DNA of 64,000 bases from Pseudoscardovia suis (GCF_002797875.1 NZ_PGFC01000004.1:124001-188000); one strand, 5' to 3'. Shown: positions 36,077-47,853, numbered from the stretch's first letter. Program-made: numbers and translations. The notes: generated by a model not told the origin, from the sequence alone.

Positions 36077-36143
36077 CCGATTCGCCGCCTGTTGCGTGTT
36101 CCCGCGGTGTGAAAATGCACGGCAGGCAATAGCATGGGATGCG

Positions 36144-36881
36144 ATGGAATCGAGTATGGAACAACTTTGCACATCGCACACGCGGCATGCGGCACCGGTC
36201 CTGCCGGTGAGCGACGAGTCGCTGGCGCAGGCAGAACGCATCATTGCAGCAGGCGGTCTCGTGGTCATTCCCACGGACACGATTTACGGCATTGCGTGCA
36301 ATCCGACCAACAATGCGGCAATCGACCGTCTTTTTACGGTCAAGCGCCGTCCGCGTACCAAGTCCCTGCAGGTGCTGTTGGATTCCCCAGACAGGTTGGC
36401 ATCTTTAGGCCTGAGCCTGCCTGCGCCTTTGGATGTCCTTGCTGCGCGATTCTTGCCCGGCCCATTCTCGCCGATTTGCCTCGCGGGCGAGCAATGCCCG
36501 CTTGCCACGGTGCGCGTCGACGACCGCACGCAGGCCGTGCGTGTGCCTGATTCCGATGTGACGCGGCGCATCATCGCAGCCGTGGGGCCGCTCGCAGCAT
36601 CCAGCGCCAACATCTCAGGCGGCGAATCATGCGCTACCGTCGAGCAGGCGAAACAGCAGTTGGGCGATTCCGTTGACTTGTACCTTGACGGCGGGCCAAC
36701 GCCAGGACCGGTGGCGAGCACCATCGTGACGGCGGATCCGACTGGTGCCGATGGCATTCGCATGGTGCGCGAAGGCGTGATTAAAGAATCAGCGATCCGA
36801 GCGGCGTTGCATGCCGCTATCGCTGCGCGCAACGCTGATGGAGAAGCGCACAGCAAGGATCTCAGTAAGGCGACCGCATGA
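36144..36881 (+). CDS. tsaC: L-threonylcarbamoyladenylate synthase (Sua5/YwlC/TsaC family)
   Basis: 245 residues from 36144; an in-frame ATG at 36156 is equally plausible as neither has a clear ribosome site. Diagnostic motifs are VVIPTDTIYGIACN, VKRRPRTKSLQVLL, LPGPFSPI and SSANISGGESCATVEQ. The enzyme makes threonylcarbamoyl-AMP for the t6A37 modification of tRNAs reading ANN codons. It overlaps wecA by 4 bp. In most actinobacteria it directly follows prmC; here the island 21.7-36.1 kb separates them. Confidence 0.92.
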   Translation: MESSMEQLCTSHTRHAAPVLPVSDESLAQAERIIAAGGLVVIPTDTIYGIACNPTNNAAIDRLFTVKRRPRTKSLQVLLDSPDRLASLGLSLPAPLDVLAARFLPGPFSPICLAGEQCPLATVRVDDRTQAVRVPDSDVTRRIIAAVGPLAASSANISGGESCATVEQAKQQLGDSVDLYLDGGPTPGPVASTIVTADPTGADGIRMVREGVIKESAIRAALHAAIAARNADGEAHSKDLSKATA

Positions 36882-38005
36882 GAATCTACTTGTTCATTGC
36901 TGTCATCGCCTGTGCCTTCACGTGGCTTCTCACGCCGCTTGTGCGGCACTTGGCGATTCAATTCGGTGCCGTCGGCAAGGTGCGCGCCCGCGACGTGCAC
37001 ACCATCCCCACGCCTCGCATGGGTGGAGTCGGCATGCTCGCGGGCTTCGTGGCGGCGATTGTGTTCGCCTCACGGCTGCCATTCATTTCCAATGCGTTCA
37101 TCGGCAACGACGAGGCGTGGATCGTCACAATCGGCGCGGTGCTCATCGTGGCGCTTGGCGTGCTTGATGACATTTTTGATCTTGATTGGATGCTCAAACT
37201 CGCCGGGCAGCTTGGCGTTTCCGTATTTGTTTCGTGGGGCGGCATTCGCATTGTGTCGCTGCCGTTCGGGTCTCTTGTCACAGCGTCATCCAGCTTGTCG
37301 GCAGCGTTTACGGCACTCGTGCTCGTCGTGTCCATCAATGCGGTGAATTTCGTCGACGGCCTCGATGGCCTTGCGGCGGGCATCGCGGGCATTGGTGGCA
37401 TCGCGTTCGGGGCATATTCCTACATGATTGCGCGGCATTCCCCCAGCTACGCGTCCATTGCCACGCTCATCGACGTGGCGCTCGTGGGCGTGTGCGTGGG
37501 ATTCCTGTTGCACAACTGGCATCCGGCGAAATTGTTCATGGGGGATTCCGGATCCATGTTGCTGGGATATCTCGTCACCTGCGCATCCGTCATCATGACC
37601 GGCCATCTCGACCCCGCCACTCTTCACACGAGCCAGTATGTGCCTGCCATCATGCCGGTGCTTCTGCCGCTGTTTGTGCTGTTCCTGCCGCTGCTCGACA
37701 TGATTCTCGCCGTTGTGCGACGCTTGGCGCGCGGCCAGTCACCGATGCACCCGGATCGTCAGCATCTGCATCATCGCATGCTGCGCATCGGGCATTCCGT
37801 GCAGGGTGCCGTGCTCATCCTGTGGGCGTGGGCGGCGCTGTTTGCGTTTGGCTCGCTGCTCACGATGTTCTACACCTGGCAGAAGGTGGTGGGGCTGTGC
37901 TTGTGCGCGGCGGCGGTGCTCATCGTGCTCACGATGCGCCCATGGTTGGTGCAGCGCGTGCGTGTGAATCGGCAGCTCAATAAGCCGGGGCATCATCATG
38001 ATTGA
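36878..38005 (+). CDS. wecA: Undecaprenyl-phosphate N-acetylglucosaminyl-1-phosphate transferase-like protein (WecA/TagO)
   Basis: 375 residues, about ten membrane segments. Family motifs: IPTPRMGGVGM, ALGVLDDIFDLDWMLKL, NAVNFVDGLDGLAAG, LFMGDSGSMLLG and the HPDRQHLHHRML loop. It transfers sugar-1-phosphate to the lipid carrier at the inner face of the membrane, starting cell-wall polymer or polysaccharide synthesis. It is coupled to tsaC (ATGA) and to the next gene (8-bp overlap). Confidence 0.92.
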   Translation: MRIYLFIAVIACAFTWLLTPLVRHLAIQFGAVGKVRARDVHTIPTPRMGGVGMLAGFVAAIVFASRLPFISNAFIGNDEAWIVTIGAVLIVALGVLDDIFDLDWMLKLAGQLGVSVFVSWGGIRIVSLPFGSLVTASSSLSAAFTALVLVVSINAVNFVDGLDGLAAGIAGIGGIAFGAYSYMIARHSPSYASIATLIDVALVGVCVGFLLHNWHPAKLFMGDSGSMLLGYLVTCASVIMTGHLDPATLHTSQYVPAIMPVLLPLFVLFLPLLDMILAVVRRLARGQSPMHPDRQHLHHRMLRIGHSVQGAVLILWAWAALFAFGSLLTMFYTWQKVVGLCLCAAAVLIVLTMRPWLVQRVRVNRQLNKPGHHHD

Positions 38006-38648
38006 TCGCATGCGTGATGATGGCGGTGCCGGTGCCGGTGCCGGTGCCGGTGCCGGTGGTTGTGACAGCAGCAGCCGCGGCGGCGAACGCAACGGTGGCC
38101 GGCGTGGCGGTCGCGACCGCAGCGGTGGCGAACGCAGCGGTGGCGAACGCAATGGTGACCGCGACTGCGGTATGCGCGGCAATTCCCCTCTCGCCCGTGC
38201 CCTGCGCCGGGCGGCCGCATGGTCGTCAGCGGTGATTGTCGGCGGATTCGCAATCGCCGCAGTGGTGCTCACTCTGACGTTCCACGCTCAGGCGGCGGCT
38301 CTTATCTCTCTTGCGATCGCAGGTGTGTTGGCGCTGTTCGTGTGCGAGGCGACACCGTTGATTGCTGCGCGATCCGCGTCGCGAGGCGCGCGGGGCGCTG
38401 ACCTTTCCAGGCGCATGGTCGCATGGTGGGGTGTGAAAATCGTGCTTGTTATGGTGGGTGTGTGGGCTGTGATTGCGTTCATGCCCGCGGGTGTACTTGA
38501 CAGGTGGGTTTTCGGCGTGGCCCTTGCCGCCGGCGTAGTGGTGGGGGACAACGTGAACGTGCTGGCGCTTCATTCCGCGCGTATTCCCGTGCTTGATGAC
38601 TTCAATCCTGGCGATTCTGCGCGCACATCCGGACCTGCGCAAGTGTGA
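37998..38648 (+). CDS. AtpI-like small membrane protein with repeat-rich N-terminus
   Basis: 216 residues. Four membrane segments (about 78-100, 104-122, 146-164, 175-195) match the small AtpI-like protein that follows wecA in actinobacteria before the atp operon. Here guaB follows instead. The first 60 residues are low complexity: GAGAGAGAGAGG encoded by five copies of the hexamer GGTGCC (from about 38026), then RSGGERSGGERNGDRD encoded by GGTGGCGAACGCAGC-type repeats. Copy changes would remain in frame. Confidence 0.65.
   Translation: MIDRMRDDGGAGAGAGAGAGGCDSSSRGGERNGGRRGGRDRSGGERSGGERNGDRDCGMRGNSPLARALRRAAAWSSAVIVGGFAIAAVVLTLTFHAQAAALISLAIAGVLALFVCEATPLIAARSASRGARGADLSRRMVAWWGVKIVLVMVGVWAVIAFMPAGVLDRWVFGVALAAGVVVGDNVNVLALHSARIPVLDDFNPGDSARTSGPAQV
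38026..38150 (+). repeat. Hexamer and 15-bp tandem repeats inside the AtpI-like gene
   Basis: GGTGCC repeated about five times is followed by imperfect AGCGGTGGCGAACGC repeats. Both have periods divisible by three. Confidence 0.8.
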
Positions 38649-38807
38649 GATTCGCCCGCATTCAATGGTGAATGTGGATGCGTTCAAAGGCTGATTCTCA
38701 CGCGTTCGACGGTGAAGAAGGCGCAGGTCGGATTTCATTTCATCCCACGGCGAAACGTTGCGGCGTGTCTGAGGATTCGACGTGTCGAAGTCGTGCGTGA
38801 CCCATAA

Positions 38808-40358
<1,551 letters not shown>

Positions 40359-40493
40359 TCCGCACGGTTTAGGCGGTTTGCTATCGGTGGTGATCCGCGC
40401 GGTTCGCTAACCGCCCGCTTTAGACGGTCCGTCCGGTTCATTCCCCACCGATTGTTAGTCGGCAACCCCCACGGTTCATAAAACCGTTAGCTC

Positions 40494-40530
40494 AAAGCCC
40501 CGCGTCTGCTCTTGCAGTCGCGGGGCCTTT
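40494..40530 (+). terminator. Factor-independent terminator after guaB
   Basis: AAAGCCCCGCG (40494-40504) pairs with CGCGGGGCCTTT (40519-40530), ending in a short T-tract. The 40359-40493 spacer has degenerate GCGGTT(T/C)GCTA words only. Confidence 0.75.
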
Positions 40531-40602
40531 GCATGCGCTGGCAGGTGGGGCAGTGCGGGGCTGACGCGAGGCGCAGGCTGTGTCACCGCTGGCTTCTGCC
40601 GC

Positions 40603-41815
40603 CGAGGGTGCATTGTTGTGCTCCCTGGGTGCTAGATAGCTTGGGTTGGGGCTGCAGCCGGCGGGGTTTCCGCTGCCGAGGGTGCAGGATTGTGCTCCTT
40701 GGGCATGGGAAAGGCCGGTTGAGGTTGCAGCTGGTGTGGGTGTCTGCCGCCGAGTGTGCGGGATTGTGCTCCTTGGGTGAAGGATGGCGCGGTGATGATG
40801 GCAGTTTGCGACCGCATCTGCATCCGAGGGTGCAATGTTGTGCTCCCTGGGCGTGGGGTGGGACAGCTGGAGCTGCAACCGGCGGGGGTTTCTGCCGCCG
40901 AGGGTGCAGTGTGGTGCTCCTTTGGCCTGGGAAGGCCGGTTGGGGTTGCGGCTGGCGTGCGCATCCGTTGCCGAGGGTGCGGGATTATGCTCCCTCGGCG
41001 TGGGATAGGTGCGTCGGGTTAGCCCCAAGCGTGCGCATCCGTTGCCGAGGGTGCAGGATTGTGTGCCTTGGGTGAAGGATGGCGCGGTGATGATGTCAGT
41101 TTGCGACCGCATCTGCATCCGAGGGGGCAGTGTCGTGCGCCCTCGGCGCGGGTTGGGGTTGCGATGAGATCAGTCGACGTGTGTATCTGCGCCGAGGGTG
41201 CAGGAGTGCGTTCCCTGGGCGTGGGTTAGGAGGGCGGAGGCGGTGGCTGGTGTGCGCATCCGTTGCCGAGGGTGTGGGATTATGCTCCTTGGGTGAAGGA
41301 TGGTGCGGTGATGGTGGCGGTTTGCGACCGCATCTGCTGCCGAGGGTGCAGTGTGGTGCTCCCTGGGCGCGGGTTGGGGTTGCGATGAGATCAGTCGACG
41401 TGTGTATCTGCGCCGAGGGTGCAGGAGTGCGTTCCCTGGGCGTGGGTTAGGAGGGCGGAGGCGGTGGCTCTGGTGTGCGCATCCGTTGCCGAGGGTGTGG
41501 GATTATGCTCCTTGGGTGAAGGATGGCGCGGTGATGATGTCAGTTTGCGACCGCATCTGCTGCCGAGGGTGCAGGAGTGTGTTCCCTGGGCGTGGGTTAG
41601 GCGGGTTGAGGTGGTGGCTGGCGTGCGCATCTGCTGCCAAGGGTGCGGGATCATGCTCCCTCGGTGGGGGATAGGTGGGTTGGGTTAACCCCAAGCGTGC
41701 ACATCCGTTGCCGAGGGTGCGGGATTGTGCTCCCTGGGTGTTAGTTATGACGGCTGTGCGTGGCTGAGAGCTGCTGACTTGCGGTTGAGGGTGTGTAATG
41801 CTGCACCATCGGCAC
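40603..41815. repeat. Array of about 17 palindromic 74-bp repeats
   Basis: Units of 73-77 bp start with CCGAGGGTGCA and a complementary TGTGC(T/G)CCCTGGG or TGCGCCCTCGG half (11-bp stem, 4-6-base loop in the best copies), followed by a more variable G-rich tail such as GCGTGGGTTAGG. Some neighbouring units recur as blocks (GTTGCGATGAGATCAGTCGACGTG near 41155 and 41375). No gene lies between 40359 and 42010. Confidence 0.92.
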
Positions 41816-42010
41816 TGATTATTGAAGCATTTGCTGTCTGGGGAAGGCGGCGAGACATTGTGGAAATCGTCCCTGTGGATAACTCCCTCAGGTATTGATA
41901 CCCCCGTATTTAAGCCCTAATTGGCAATCTCGATTGCTGAAGCAGATGCCAGTTATCAACATTTGTCAAAATGCCCCCTGCGCGCCGGCGTATTTTGGTA
42001 CGGTGCCTGC

Positions 42011-43078
42011 ATGAGCACGAAGAAATCACGATTGCTTGAGCAATCAGAAAGAATCCATTTCGAATCGACCAAAGTCGCATTGCTGCGCAAACGCGCAGAG
42101 ACCTTGGCGCGCTGCCGTGAAGCGCAAAGCCGCACATCACGGCAGCTGGTTTTCGGCCTTGACACCGCGCTGGAATTGCTATGCATCGAGGTGCCGCGTG
42201 AAGTCGAAGAACAGTTGCGGTTGCGCCGCCGTGCGCCATTCCCGTCATCAGCGTCTACGCAATGTTCGCCCTCGAATGGCTGGAGAGATGAGGCCGCGGA
42301 GCCAACTCCAGCCGAGGACCTTGTCATCCTTGCCGATTCACGTGCGTCGCGCCGACGAATGCGGGGATTGCGGTGCGTACAGTGGAGCCATCCGGTGGAA
42401 ACCATTACCAGTTGCGGCATCACGTGTGTTGCTCCGCTTGACACGTGGCTGATGTTCGCGTCGTATGTGGGACTGACGGAACTCGTGTTGCTCGGTGATG
42501 CGATGATGCGCCGCGATGCCGATATGCGATGGCTGTCTCTTGATGATTTCGATCGAAGGATGCGCGAATTTGAGCGGGACCTTGAGTATAAAGGTCTGTC
42601 AGCTCCGAGAGGATTGCGCAACTGCCGCCGTGCACTGCGCCTCATGCGTGAAGGGGCGGATTCGCCGCCCGAGACACAGGTGCGGCTTCTGCTGGAGAGT
42701 TACGGCCTGCCGTGTCCCGCGGTCAACATGCCGGTTGATGTTACGGATGAGCGTGGTGCGAAGCAACGCTATTATCTCGACCTTGCATTTCCGCAATGGC
42801 GCGTCGCTGTGGAATACGACGGACGGCATCATGCAGAGGCGTGGGAAAACGATCAGCGGCGCATAAAATTGCTTGGCGATGCGCAATGGTCGCTGATTAA
42901 CGTGACACGGAATGACTTGTATGAGGAAAGTCGGCGGGAAGGCTTGGTGCGCAGCGTGGTCGACCGCATTGCACGGCGCGGTGGCAAGGTGACGCCGCTC
43001 GGGATGCCAATGAGCTTGCGTCAGTTGACCGACCGCAGACGATCGCGTGCTCGGCTGGGTGATAGGGAAGGGCAATGA
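42011..43078 (+). CDS. DUF559 domain protein (Vsr-like nuclease fold, AbiEi-like)
   Basis: 355 residues from the ATG at 42011; no clear ribosome site. The N-terminal half resembles AbiEi/type IV antitoxin-like proteins (LDTWLMFASYVGLTELVLLGD). The C-terminal DUF559 region has SPPETQVRLLLESYGLP, RYYLDLAFPQWRVAVEYDGR with acidic residues at nuclease-like positions, and WSLINVTRNDLYEE. Such proteins are common in actinobacteria with unknown function. It is embedded between two long arrays of the same 74-bp repeat; the right array begins at its stop codon. Confidence 0.75.
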   Translation: MSTKKSRLLEQSERIHFESTKVALLRKRAETLARCREAQSRTSRQLVFGLDTALELLCIEVPREVEEQLRLRRRAPFPSSASTQCSPSNGWRDEAAEPTPAEDLVILADSRASRRRMRGLRCVQWSHPVETITSCGITCVAPLDTWLMFASYVGLTELVLLGDAMMRRDADMRWLSLDDFDRRMREFERDLEYKGLSAPRGLRNCRRALRLMREGADSPPETQVRLLLESYGLPCPAVNMPVDVTDERGAKQRYYLDLAFPQWRVAVEYDGRHHAEAWENDQRRIKLLGDAQWSLINVTRNDLYEESRREGLVRSVVDRIARRGGKVTPLGMPMSLRQLTDRRRSRARLGDREGQ

Positions 43079-43080
43079 TG

Positions 43081-44812
43081 ACGGTTGAGGGTGCGGGATT
43101 GTGCGCCCTCGGCGGGGTTGGCATGATGACGAGGGCAGTTGGCGCGGGCATTTGCTGTCGAGGGGGCAATGTTGTGCTCCTTGGATGCGGGTTGGATGGG
43201 GTTGAGGCTGCGGTTAGTGGATGTATCTGCTGCCGAGGGCGCGGGATTGTGTGCCCTCGGTGGGGTTGGCGTGGTGATGGGGCGGTTGGCGCGGGCATCT
43301 GTTGCCGAGGGTGCGGGGTTGTGTGCCGTGGGCGGAGGATGGGGTGGGGATGGGTGTGGCTGGTGTAGGTTTCTGCGGGCGAGGGTGCAAAATGATGATC
43401 CCTGGGCGTGGGTTGTGTGGGTTGGGGTGGTGGTTGGCGGGGGTATCTGCTGTCGAGGATGCAGTGTTGTGCTCCCCGGGCATGGGTTAGGTGGGTTGGG
43501 GTTGCGGCCAGCAGGGGCACCTGTTGTCGAGGGTGCAGTGTGGTGCTCCCTGGGTGTGTGATGGGGTGACGTTTAGAGTGATTGGCGGGGCTTTCTGCTG
43601 CCGAAGGTGCATTGTAGTGCTCCTTGGGCGTTGATTGGCGTGGTGATTGTGACGACGGGTAGGGGTATCTGCGGCTGAGGGGTGCAATGTTGTGTGCCCT
43701 CGGCGCGGGTTGGGGCTGCGATGAGATCAGTTAGCGCGGGCATCTGTTGTTGAGGGTGCAGGGCCGTGCACCTTGGGCGCGGGGTAGCGTGGCGAGGGAG
43801 GCAGCCAGCGCGTGTATCTGCTGCCGAGGGTGCGGGATTGTGCGCCTTGGGTGAAGGATGCTGTGGTGATGAGTGTGGTTGGCGCGCGCATTTGCTGCTG
43901 AGGGTGCGGTGTTGTACACCCTGGGCGTGGGATAGGTGGGTTGAGGTTGCGGATAGCGTGGGCATCTGCTGCCGAGGGTGCAGGAATGTGTTCCTTGGGC
44001 GTGGGTTGGCGCGGCGATGGGGTGGTTGGCGTGGTCATCTGTTGCCGAGGATGCGGGGTTGTGCGCCTTGGGCGCAGGTTGGGGCTGCGATGAGATTAGT
44101 TGACGCGCGTATCCGTTGATGAGGGTGCGGGATTGTGCGCCTTGGGTGAAGGATGCTGTGGTGATGAGTGTGGTTGACGCGCGCATCTGTTGTCGAGGGT
44201 GCAGGGCCGTGCGCCCTGGGCGCGGGTAGCGTGGTGAGGGAGGCGGCCAGCGCGTGTATCTGCTGCCGAGGGTGCAGTGTTGTGCGACCTCGGTGGGGTT
44301 GGCGCGGTGATGGGGGCGGTTGGCGCGGGTATCTGCGGCTGAGGGGTGCAATGTTATGTGCCCTCGGCGCGGGTTGGGGCTGCGATGAGATCAGTTGGCG
44401 CGGGCATCTGTTGCTGAGGGTGCGGTGTTGTGTGCCTTGGACAGGGGATGGAGTGGTGATGGAGATGGTTGATGGGGTTTTCTGCGGTTGAGGGTGCAGT
44501 GTGGTGCTCCCCGGGTGCAGGTTGTGCGGGTTGGGGTTGTGACAGGCAGTGGCATTTGTGGGCGAGGGTGCAGGGTCGTGCTCCCTGGGCATGGGTTAGG
44601 CGGGCTGGGACGGTGGTTGGTGTGGGCATCTGCTGTTGAGGGCGCGGGGTCGTGCTCCCTGGGCATGGGTTAGGTGGGCTGAGGCTGTGGTTGGCGCGGC
44701 TATCTGCGGCCGAGGGTGCGGGGTTGTGTGCCTTGGGCGCGGGTTGGGTTGTTATTAGGGACAGTTGGTGTGGGCATCTGTTGCCGAGGGTGCAGGATTG
44801 CTCACCCTCGGC
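43081..44812. repeat. Array of about 24 palindromic 74-bp repeats
   Basis: Unit starts fall at 43157, 43233, 43306, 43380, 43454, 43528, 43602, 43677, 43751 and so on to 44785, almost always 73-75 bp apart. Each begins (C/T)GAGGGTGC and has an opposing GTGC(T/G)CC(C/T)T(C/G)GG half. Blocks of units are duplicated inside the array (43677-43898 resembles parts of 44120-44414). No gene is present between 43079 and 45033. Confidence 0.93.
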
Positions 44813-45033
44813 TCAGCAACCGATGTGTCGTTGGTGTTTCTATGCGGTAACAGTTGATAGATACACGAAACCTTTCTCCCTGTCAGATGAAACAGCCCAT
44901 TTCTAGTGTTGGCACTGTCAAAGTTCCTAACGATCAGTGATTGTGCATGCCGCTCGTGCAACGCAAATGTGCCGTGCAGCGCACATGTGCTGTGAGGCGT
45001 GAATGTGCATTGAGAAGAGAGAAAGGCAGTGAC

Positions 45034-46746
45034 ATGACAAGCGACATTGCAAGTGCGATTTCCGACAGCGTGTTCGGAGTGTGGTACATACTCGGCGCCA
45101 CGATGGTGTTTTTCATGCAGGCAGGCTTCGCGATGGTCGAGGCGGGCTTCACGCGAGCGAAGAACGCCGGCAACATCATCATGAAGAACCTCATGGATTT
45201 CTGTATTGGCACCGTGGCGTTCCTGTTCCTGGGCTACGGCCTCATGTGTGGTGAGGATGCCGTGGGCGGCTTCCTCGGCAAGCCCACCCTGGGCATGCTG
45301 TCCACGAGTGGATTCGATAGCGTCGATTGGTCGAACTTCTGGTTCCAGCTTGTGTTCTGCGCCACGGCCGCGACAATCGTCTCCGGCGCCATGGCAGAGC
45401 GCACGAAGTTCATTTCATACGTGATTTATTCATTCTTCATTTCGTTCGTCATCTATCCGATCGAAGCCCACTGGGTGTGGGGCGGCGGTTGGCTGAGCCA
45501 GCTGGGTTACTTCGATTGGGCAGGCTCCACCGTCATCCACATGGTCGGCGGCGTAACCGCTTTGATCGGCGCCATCTTCCTGGGACCGCGCATCGGCAAG
45601 TACACGAAGAGCGGCAAGGCTAACGTCATCGCCGGTCACAACATCACCATCGGTGCCCTCGGCTGCTTCATCCTGTGGTTCGGTTGGTATGGCTTCAACG
45701 GCGCTGCAGGCACTTCCGTCGCGCAGGTCGCGCAGATTTTCGTGACGACGACGATTGCCCCGGCGGTCGCTTGCTGCACGACGATGTTCTTCACGTGGAT
45801 CAAGGACGGCAAGCCGGATGTGGGCATGACGCTGAATGCCTCGCTCGCAGGCCTCGTCGGCATCACCGCTCCGTGTGCCGTTGTGGATTCAATCGGCGCG
45901 ATCATCATCGGCATCATCTGCGGCATCCTCGTGGTGCTGTCGGTGGAATTCGTTGACACCAAGCTCCACATCGACGATCCGGTCGGCGCATTCTCCGTGC
46001 ACGGCCTGTGCGGTCTGTTCGGCGGCATCGCCGTGGGCCTGTTCGCCAATCCGAACATCGCTTCCGAATACGGTGTCGAAGTCGGCGCCGGCCTGTTCTA
46101 CGGCGGTGGTTTCAAGCAGCTGGGCATTCAGCTGCTCGGTTGCGTGGCCATTCTCGCCTGGACCATCGTGTGCGCCATCGTGCTGTTCGCGATTCTGCGC
46201 GCCACCGTCGGTCTGCGTGTGAGCGCCGACGAGGAGGTCACTGGCCTCGATGTCTCCGAACACGGTCTGGCCACTGCATATGCAGGCTTCCTGCCCACCG
46301 TCCCCGCAATCGCCTCCCAGACCACGGGTGGCGTGGATGTGAAGGATCTCAAGCCTGTGCCGGTCAAGACGCCGGGCACCACGATGACGAAGATCACCAT
46401 CATGTGCAAGGAAGACAAGTTCGTGGAGCTCAAGGACACCTTGGCGCGCATCGGCGTGACGGGCATGACGGTCAGCAATGTGCTGGGCGCTGGCGTGGAG
46501 GCTGGCAAGACCGGCCAGTTCCGCGGCGTCAAGACGAACTTCAACCTGCTGCCCAAGATCCAAGTCGACATCGTGGTGTCTGAAGTCGACCCCAAGCTCG
46601 TGGTCGCCGCAGCCACCAAGGTGCTGCGTTCCGGCGAGAAGGGCGAACCGGGCGACGGCAAGATCTTCATCTCCGCAGTGTCTGACACCTACCGTGTGTC
46701 CACCGGTGAGGATGGCGTTGCCGCGCTCGACATGACCGTGCGCTGA
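45034..46746 (+). CDS. amtB: Ammonium transporter fused to a PII signalling domain
   Basis: 570 residues; GAGAAAGGCAGTGAC precedes the ATG at 45034. Residues 1-about 440 are an Amt channel with eleven membrane segments and the twin pore histidines (STVIHMVGG, FSVHGLCG). Residues about 451-565 form a complete PII domain: TKITIMCKEDKFVELKDTL, GVTGMTVSNVLGAG, LLPKIQVDIVV, GDGKIFISAV and STGEDG. The T-loop has FRGVKT where GlnB has YRGAEY, so both Tyr46 and the modifiable Tyr51 are replaced (Phe, Thr). The PII part probably gates the channel in response to ATP/ADP/2-oxoglutarate without covalent modification. No separate glnK follows. Confidence 0.93.
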   Translation: MTSDIASAISDSVFGVWYILGATMVFFMQAGFAMVEAGFTRAKNAGNIIMKNLMDFCIGTVAFLFLGYGLMCGEDAVGGFLGKPTLGMLSTSGFDSVDWSNFWFQLVFCATAATIVSGAMAERTKFISYVIYSFFISFVIYPIEAHWVWGGGWLSQLGYFDWAGSTVIHMVGGVTALIGAIFLGPRIGKYTKSGKANVIAGHNITIGALGCFILWFGWYGFNGAAGTSVAQVAQIFVTTTIAPAVACCTTMFFTWIKDGKPDVGMTLNASLAGLVGITAPCAVVDSIGAIIIGIICGILVVLSVEFVDTKLHIDDPVGAFSVHGLCGLFGGIAVGLFANPNIASEYGVEVGAGLFYGGGFKQLGIQLLGCVAILAWTIVCAIVLFAILRATVGLRVSADEEVTGLDVSEHGLATAYAGFLPTVPAIASQTTGGVDVKDLKPVPVKTPGTTMTKITIMCKEDKFVELKDTLARIGVTGMTVSNVLGAGVEAGKTGQFRGVKTNFNLLPKIQVDIVVSEVDPKLVVAAATKVLRSGEKGEPGDGKIFISAVSDTYRVSTGEDGVAALDMTVR

Positions 46747-46873
46747 TGCCGCGGCGATGCCGTTTGGCAAGGTGCGCTGTCCGCAGTGATTTGGCTCAAC
46801 GCCAATCAGCCTGCATGTTGATCAGGCTGCGTGTTGATCAAACTGAGGTCTGATCAAGCTGAGCACACATAAG

Positions 46874-46920
46874 AAAACCTCTGATGATTTGTCAATGATT
46901 CACGTCATCAGAGGTTTTTG
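46874..46920. terminator. Bidirectional terminator of amtB
   Basis: AAAACCTCTGATGA (46874-46887) and TCATCAGAGGTTTTT (46905-46919) form a perfect stem with T-tracts on both strands. Confidence 0.85.
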
Positions 46921-47101
46921 TATGCCGTATTGTGTCCCCTGTATGCCGTTTTGTGAGTCCTCGTGATGCAATTTGGTGTGCCTTGTGATTTGATCCGCTG
47001 CTCGGCGCGCTTGCACAGCGGGCTAGCGGTCGTGTGTGCCCTTGTAAAGACACAAAGAAATGGAGATGCGGGGATACAAAAGAAAGCGAGGCATGAACAA
47101 G

Positions 47102-47142
47102 AAAAACCCTGTGCAACCAGCCACGAGGGGTTACACAGGGTA
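47102..47142 (-). terminator. Terminator of ppiB
   Basis: On the minus strand CCCTGTGTAACC pairs with GGTTGCACAGGG followed by TTTTTCTT, just 46 bp beyond the ppiB stop. Confidence 0.75.
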
Positions 47143-47187
47143 TGCGGATGTGCAACGGCGGGCACCGCTGCAGCAGGTTAGCGATTA

Positions 47188-47727
<540 letters not shown>

Positions 47728-47753
47728 AGCCGTATCATACCCACTGCGGTTGT

Positions 47754-47840
47754 GCGCCACGCGACGGATGGGCGGCGTTCGCTGAACATCCGTCGCGTGG
47801 CGCGCTCTCCTGTGGGCGCCGTGTGTGCCTGTGCGCACAC
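47754..47840 (-). terminator. Hairpin pair between the immunity gene and ppiB
   Basis: A perfect 17-bp stem (47754-47770 with 47787-47803, 16-base loop) lies 26 bp upstream of ppiB, with a second imperfect hairpin (CCGTGTGTGC...GCACACGG) at about 47818-47842. They lack T-tracts. Position suggests they isolate ppiB from toxin-immunity transcripts. Confidence 0.5.
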
Positions 47841-47853
47841 GGGGAGGGAGATG

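Larger units (their letters stand above)
46747..47187. other. Intergenic region between convergent amtB and ppiB
   Basis: Holds short TGATCA-containing repeats (46800-46860) and two terminators listed separately. No gene is recognised. Confidence 0.5.

Noticed and set aside
40603-44812. CRISPR arrays
   Set aside because: Regular 74-bp spacing with conserved and variable parts recalls CRISPR, but the conserved part is degenerate, the variable tails recur among units, blocks of units are duplicated, and no cas genes are present.
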